Assembly (NCBI GenBank): GCA_964438705.1
Contig: CAYTKQ010000012.1
Coordinates: 30,500 to 94,499 of the forward strand
From: Christensenella sp964438705
GTDB lineage: Bacteria; Bacillota; Clostridia; Christensenellales; Christensenellaceae
Length of the DNA stretch: 64,000 nt
Direction: 5' to 3'
Shown here piece by piece: positions 61,285 to 64,000 of the stretch (positions within the stretch are counted from its first letter, which is position 1; every line of letters begins with the position of its first letter). The notes under the pieces are model-generated. The model was not told the DNA's origin, searched no databases, and saw only the letters and a program-made list of their open reading frames with translations. The position numbers and the translations under genes were made by a program.

Positions 61285-61837
61285 TATGTGATTTTGAACG
61301 GGCGGATCGGCGGGGTGCCGTACATCCGCGCGCCAGTCGGGAATTTGCATCCCGCTAACCCAACCGATGCTACGCGGTGTTAAAGCGCGCGGGACGCAAA
61401 CACCCAAGCGAAAGCCTGTTGCAAGCGCCGACCTCCCGGGGACGCTCGTCGGAACACGCCTCCATCGCTTGCTATGGCGTAAACGCCAAAGCATCGCCTA
61501 TGGGGCGGTTCCTCCTCCTCCCCACGAAACTCACTCCGTTCGAGTTCCGCGGGGGCCCCAGAAAAAGCAAGGCCAAAGCATCAGAGCCGCCGCTCCGTGT
61601 TCCGGGCGCGTCAGCAAGAAATAAATCTCTAAGCGCCCTGCACAAGGCCCCGTCCGTCGGCATCTTGCAACAGGCTACGCACCCCGGCATATTAGGGTCG
61701 GTGGTGGTTATGTGCACCGCGCGCAGTTTAATTGCGAAGCAATTACCTGTCTGAGCACGGGCACATGACCATCGACGACCCCGCCGATCCGTCGCTTGGA
61801 TGCTTGCAACTAGGCTTTCGCCGTTCAAAATCACATA
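61285..61837 (+). repeat. Mosaic intergenic repeat, copy F (full, with extra insert)
   Basis: 553 bp, bounded by TATGTGATTTT (61285-61295) and AAAATCACATA (61827-61837). The order is as in copy A: module 1, module 2, module 3, with only a short end of module 4. Module 2 carries an insert (about 61445-61560, CTCGTCGGAACACGCCTCC ... GGGGGCCCC) that resembles, in reverse, the non-coding part of the mnmG tandem unit. The element lies between the U-run of the riboswitch terminator and the thiE ribosome site, in the leader of the thi operon. Confidence 0.9.
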
Positions 61838-61869
61838 CAAAAAGAGGGAGTACCTGAAAGGCACTCCCT
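61838..61869 (-). terminator. Terminator controlled by the TPP riboswitch
   Basis: On the minus strand AGGGAGTGCC, loop TTTC, AGGTACTCCCT, then CTTTTTG. It lies 20 bp after the riboswitch and its U-run directly touches the end of repeat F. Confidence 0.88.
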
Positions 61870-61889
61870 AAAAATTCTGTTTTGCTTGA

Positions 61890-61976
61890 ATTCCTACGTT
61901 GGCATGACCCAAATCAGGTTTTGAGGGTCGAAACTGTACCTGTTTCCTCTCAGCCCGCCTCACGGACTCCCCTGTT
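61890..61976 (-). ncRNA. TPP riboswitch (THI element) of the thi operon
   Basis: The minus strand contains the THI-element landmarks GGGGAGTCC, GGGCTGAGAGGAAAC, GACCCTC, AACCTGATTTGGGTCATG and CCAACGTAGGAA in order. Thiamine diphosphate binding to such RNAs favours the terminator that follows here, so operon expression should fall when the cofactor is plentiful. Confidence 0.96.
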
Positions 61977-62003
61977 CAAACTATTCTGTTTTCTTACGCG
62001 GTC

Positions 62004-62032
62004 AGTATAGCATCTTACAAAAACAAACGCAA
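62004..62032 (-). promoter_or_regulatory. Promoter of the thi operon
   Basis: On the minus strand TTGCGT (62027-62032), 17 bp, TATACT (62004-62009) with extended TGC. It lies about 30 bp upstream of the TPP riboswitch, directly after the DUF6506-like stop codon. Confidence 0.75.
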
Positions 62033-62035
62033 GCA

Positions 62036-62335
62036 CTAATTTCCAAAAAACTGCGCAAACACGTCGTCCTGCTCTTGAAAATGCGTCACATAGCCGACGG
62101 CGATCTTCCCGTCCGTCATTTCGATGATCTTTTTGGTCATCTCCGGCCCGAACGCGCCGCACAGCTCGATCGCACCAACGCCCATCTCCTGAAGCTCTAT
62201 GACCTTCGCGTATGCCTCGTCCGGATTTCGCACCGAAACAATGTAGGTTGTCTGCTTGTCCGTTTCAAACTCCGCGTGATGCTTCTCGGGCGTATAGTGC
62301 GCCCCCATCACCATAAACGCAAATTTCTTTTTCAT
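62036..62335 (-). CDS. DUF6506-like small protein
   Basis: The 99-residue cytoplasmic product reads MKKKFAFMVMGAHYTPEKHHAEFETDKQ and then VSVRNPDEAYAKVIELQEMGVGAIELCGAFGPE, ending IAVGYVTHF.EQDDVFAQFFG. This pattern is that of a small conserved Bacillota family which I recall as DUF6506; no function is known. It starts one base after the GyrI-like gene, so the two are translated together. The thi promoter follows at once. Confidence 0.75.
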   Translation of the reverse strand: MKKKFAFMVMGAHYTPEKHHAEFETDKQTTYIVSVRNPDEAYAKVIELQEMGVGAIELCGAFGPEMTKKIIEMTDGKIAVGYVTHFQEQDDVFAQFFGN

Positions 62336-62336
62336 T

Positions 62337-62966
62337 TCATATCCTTTCCACAGGCAGGCGAAGCACGGTTTTCATCTTTTCCGGCGCACTTTTACGCGGA
62401 TCGCTTAGGTATATTTCGTGGTGCTTGCGCTCATTGCCCGTCATGTTTTTCAGCCCGTTTTCCTCCATGAATGCATACAGCGCTCCGATGGTCGCGCTCT
62501 CCTCGGAATATGGCCCCCGGTGCAGGGCCTGCACGCACAGCCCCTCCGCAAACGCCTCGAATCGTGCCGCTGAAATATCCACAGCCGGCTTCTTTTTGCG
62601 GCATTCGTCCGCCGCCCACAAAAACACATCCCGTGTGACGAACTCCGGCTGACGGATCATGGAAATCCACCGCCAGTCCTCCCGCCGGCCCTGCTGAAAA
62701 TCTTCTTTTTCACCATACCACAGGCCCTCGAGCGGAGGCACGACGTATTCGAAATAGCCCTCCGGCTGCGATCCGCTCATCTTGCTCATTTTGATGGTAA
62801 AGGTGAGCGCGTAAAGTGCCTGTAAAGCGTTTTGGTATTCCGTTCCCTCCGGCGCGCCTTTGCCGTCCACCATGATGAATCCCATGGCGGGCACGTCGAT
62901 TGCCATCGGCCCCTTGGGCATGTAGAGATCCTTATATTCTTTTTTGTAATCCAGCCTATCTGCCAT
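62337..62966 (-). CDS. GyrI-like small-molecule-binding domain protein
   Basis: The 209-residue product has the GyrI-like pattern: MADRLDYKKEYKDLYMPKGPMAIDVPAMGFIMVDGKGAPEG, YFEYVVPPLEGLWY and a second half with EGLCVQALHRGPYSEESATIGALYAFMEENGL ... HHEIYLSDPRKSAPEKMKTVLRLPV. It lacks a DNA-binding domain. Stand-alone proteins of this kind are thought to bind small or toxic compounds, and some hydrolyse them. It is nine bases downstream of uppP. Confidence 0.87.
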   Translation of the reverse strand: MADRLDYKKEYKDLYMPKGPMAIDVPAMGFIMVDGKGAPEGTEYQNALQALYALTFTIKMSKMSGSQPEGYFEYVVPPLEGLWYGEKEDFQQGRREDWRWISMIRQPEFVTRDVFLWAADECRKKKPAVDISAARFEAFAEGLCVQALHRGPYSEESATIGALYAFMEENGLKNMTGNERKHHEIYLSDPRKSAPEKMKTVLRLPVERI

Positions 62967-62975
62967 ATTTTTTCC

Positions 62976-63776
62976 TTATGCAAAGGTCACGAGGTTCGCG
63001 TTTTGCAGCAGCAGCACGAGTACGCCCATGCCCGCCGTATAAATTGCGAAGCCATAGAGCTTATATTTGCTGATGAGCTTGAGCATAAACTTGATCGCCA
63101 GAAATCCGCTGACCGCTGACACCACAACACCCACAAGGATCGCCGGGATCGAAACGTCGCCAAGACCCGTTTCGCCGAGGTCCTTTGCCGTAAACACCAC
63201 ACCGCCGAGGATTGCCGGAATGGACATCAAAAATGCGTACTTTGCCGCTTTTTCACGGCCCGCGCCTGCCATCAGGCCGCCCGCGATGGTGGAGCCGGAG
63301 CGCGACATGCCCGGAAAGACTGCCGCCGCCGCCTGCATCACGCCCATGGCCATGGCCTGCGGCAGCTCGATTGCTTTTTTGCGTTCATACCGCTGCGCAA
63401 GCACTTCGCACAAAATGAGCACCGCCGTCGTGATGAAAAAGCCGAGGGGCAGGTATTGCCCCGCCTGAATGGATGCAAACTGCTCCTTTGCGACCGTTTC
63501 GAGCACGACCGCCACAATGACCGCCGGGATCGTCGCCAACACGAGCATCCCCAGTTTGTTTTTGACGGGGTGGGAGAGGATCGCCGCGATCTCGCGCCAC
63601 AGCACGATGAACACCGCAATAAGCGTGCCCACATGCAGCATCACGTCATAAAAAAGAGGGACCTCTTTGATGCCCATCACCGCTTGAAGCAGCGTCAAAT
63701 GCCCCGAGCTGGAAACGGGCAGAAATTCCGTTAGGCCCTGTACGAACCCCAGAATGATCGTTTGAAAAAAATCCAT
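62976..63776 (-). CDS. uppP: Undecaprenyl-diphosphatase UppP (BacA)
   Basis: UppP dephosphorylates undecaprenyl diphosphate for recycling of the cell-wall lipid carrier; overexpression gives bacitracin resistance. The 266-residue membrane protein has the two catalytic motifs GFVQGLTEFLPVSSSGHL (residues about 10-27) and FPGMSRSGSTIAGGL (about 158-172), with eight or so membrane helices. It is the first gene of a three-gene transcript with a clear promoter. Confidence 0.96.
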   Translation of the reverse strand: MDFFQTIILGFVQGLTEFLPVSSSGHLTLLQAVMGIKEVPLFYDVMLHVGTLIAVFIVLWREIAAILSHPVKNKLGMLVLATIPAVIVAVVLETVAKEQFASIQAGQYLPLGFFITTAVLILCEVLAQRYERKKAIELPQAMAMGVMQAAAAVFPGMSRSGSTIAGGLMAGAGREKAAKYAFLMSIPAILGGVVFTAKDLGETGLGDVSIPAILVGVVVSAVSGFLAIKFMLKLISKYKLYGFAIYTAGMGVLVLLLQNANLVTFA

Positions 63777-63835
63777 GTTTTTTCTCCTTGATTGAGTCAG
63801 ACAAACGCTTGAAACGAAGCGCCCAAGCTTTTTTT

Positions 63836-63864
63836 ATTATAACAGGTGCATGCCGTTTCCACAA
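63836..63864 (-). promoter_or_regulatory. Promoter of uppP
   Basis: On the minus strand TTGTGG (63859-63864), 17 bp, perfect TATAAT (63836-63841), about 60 bp before uppP. Confidence 0.75.
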
Positions 63865-63917
63865 CCGCGGCTTGTCAAAGCAAACGCTTCATACGCCCCT
63901 CTTATCTGATTTCCCAT

Positions 63918-63946
63918 TTGCTTTTTGCTTCCTATGCCACTATACT
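63918..63946 (+). promoter_or_regulatory. Possible promoter towards the right edge
   Basis: TTGCTT (63918-63923), 17 bp, TATACT (63941-63946). The inverted repeat TGCCACT/AGTGGCA (about 63935-63941 and 63975-63981) brackets the start region and could be an operator. The gene itself lies outside the window. Confidence 0.5.
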
Positions 63947-64000
63947 ATACCTTTTATGTCAGATCATAACAAAAAGTGGCACACAAAAATATCGAATGAT

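Noticed and set aside
61258..61494. Upstream extension of thiE
   Set aside because: The sequence is part of repeat F and its translation is not ThiE-like.

Overview
The window carries the chromosomal replication origin region of a Gram-positive, Clostridia-type member of the Bacillota. The evidence is the conserved block gyrA-gyrB-remB-recF-dnaN-dnaA | rpmH-rnpA-yidD-yidC-khpB-mnmE-mnmG-rsmG-parA-parB, the Firmicutes-type DnaA, DnaD, DnaI and RemB proteins, anaerobe-type thiamine synthesis (ThiH), a fluoride riboswitch and purine-rich Shine-Dalgarno sites. Base composition looks moderately GC-rich (not computed). Genus cannot be told. Transcription diverges at about 17.4-17.8 kb, where DnaA boxes flank dnaA on both sides, and two perfect 16-bp parS sites lie 6-7.5 kb to the right.

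Layout. 1-7.4 kb: five tandem paralogous lipoproteins, all starting the mature chain with CQPTPE; the first is cut by the window edge. 7.6-17.3 kb: gyrA, gyrB, remB, recF, dnaN and dnaA on the minus strand, interrupted by a lone flagellin gene on the plus strand with its own sigma-28-like promoter. 17.8-30 kb: ribosomal protein L34, RNase P protein, membrane insertase, tRNA modification (mnmE, mnmG), rsmG and parAB, with small accessory genes (SdpI-like, GNAT, DUF1349, zinc-ribbon membrane protein) and several copies of a mosaic intergenic repeat. 30.5-32.5 kb: a GntR-regulated ABC transporter with a perfect palindromic operator. 32.5-34.4 kb: a CvpA-like protein and a DUF5711-like protein. 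34.6-41.2 kb: dapF, cca, a catalytically dead-looking alpha/beta hydrolase, DnaD, a DnaI-like helicase loader, a double-CDGSH protein and a small membrane protein. 41.3-42.1 kb: a decayed MerR gene, then a fluoride riboswitch and crcB. 42.3-50 kb: hisJ and queT on divergent promoters, LOG, an ACT/UPF0210 pair, an oligoendopeptidase F with an unusual Cys/His insertion, a GNAT and a TIM-barrel protein. 50.2-55 kb: a 1597-residue GLUG-repeat surface protein. 55-62 kb: a complete thi operon (thiE-D-C-S-F-G-H-tenI) under a TPP riboswitch. 62-63.8 kb: uppP with two small downstream genes.

The least explained material is a family of at least six mosaic repeats of about 260-550 bp (21.8, 24.7, 27.3, 30.1, 42.1 and 61.3 kb). 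The better-preserved copies are bounded by the inverted repeat TATGTGATTTT/AAAATCACATA. They are built from a few shared modules that appear in different orders and orientations, and they sit between a gene and its own regulatory signals: between parB and its terminator, and between the TPP-riboswitch terminator and thiE. No transposase is seen. Close by, the 3' end of mnmG is tandemly duplicated (221-bp unit, 2.4 copies).
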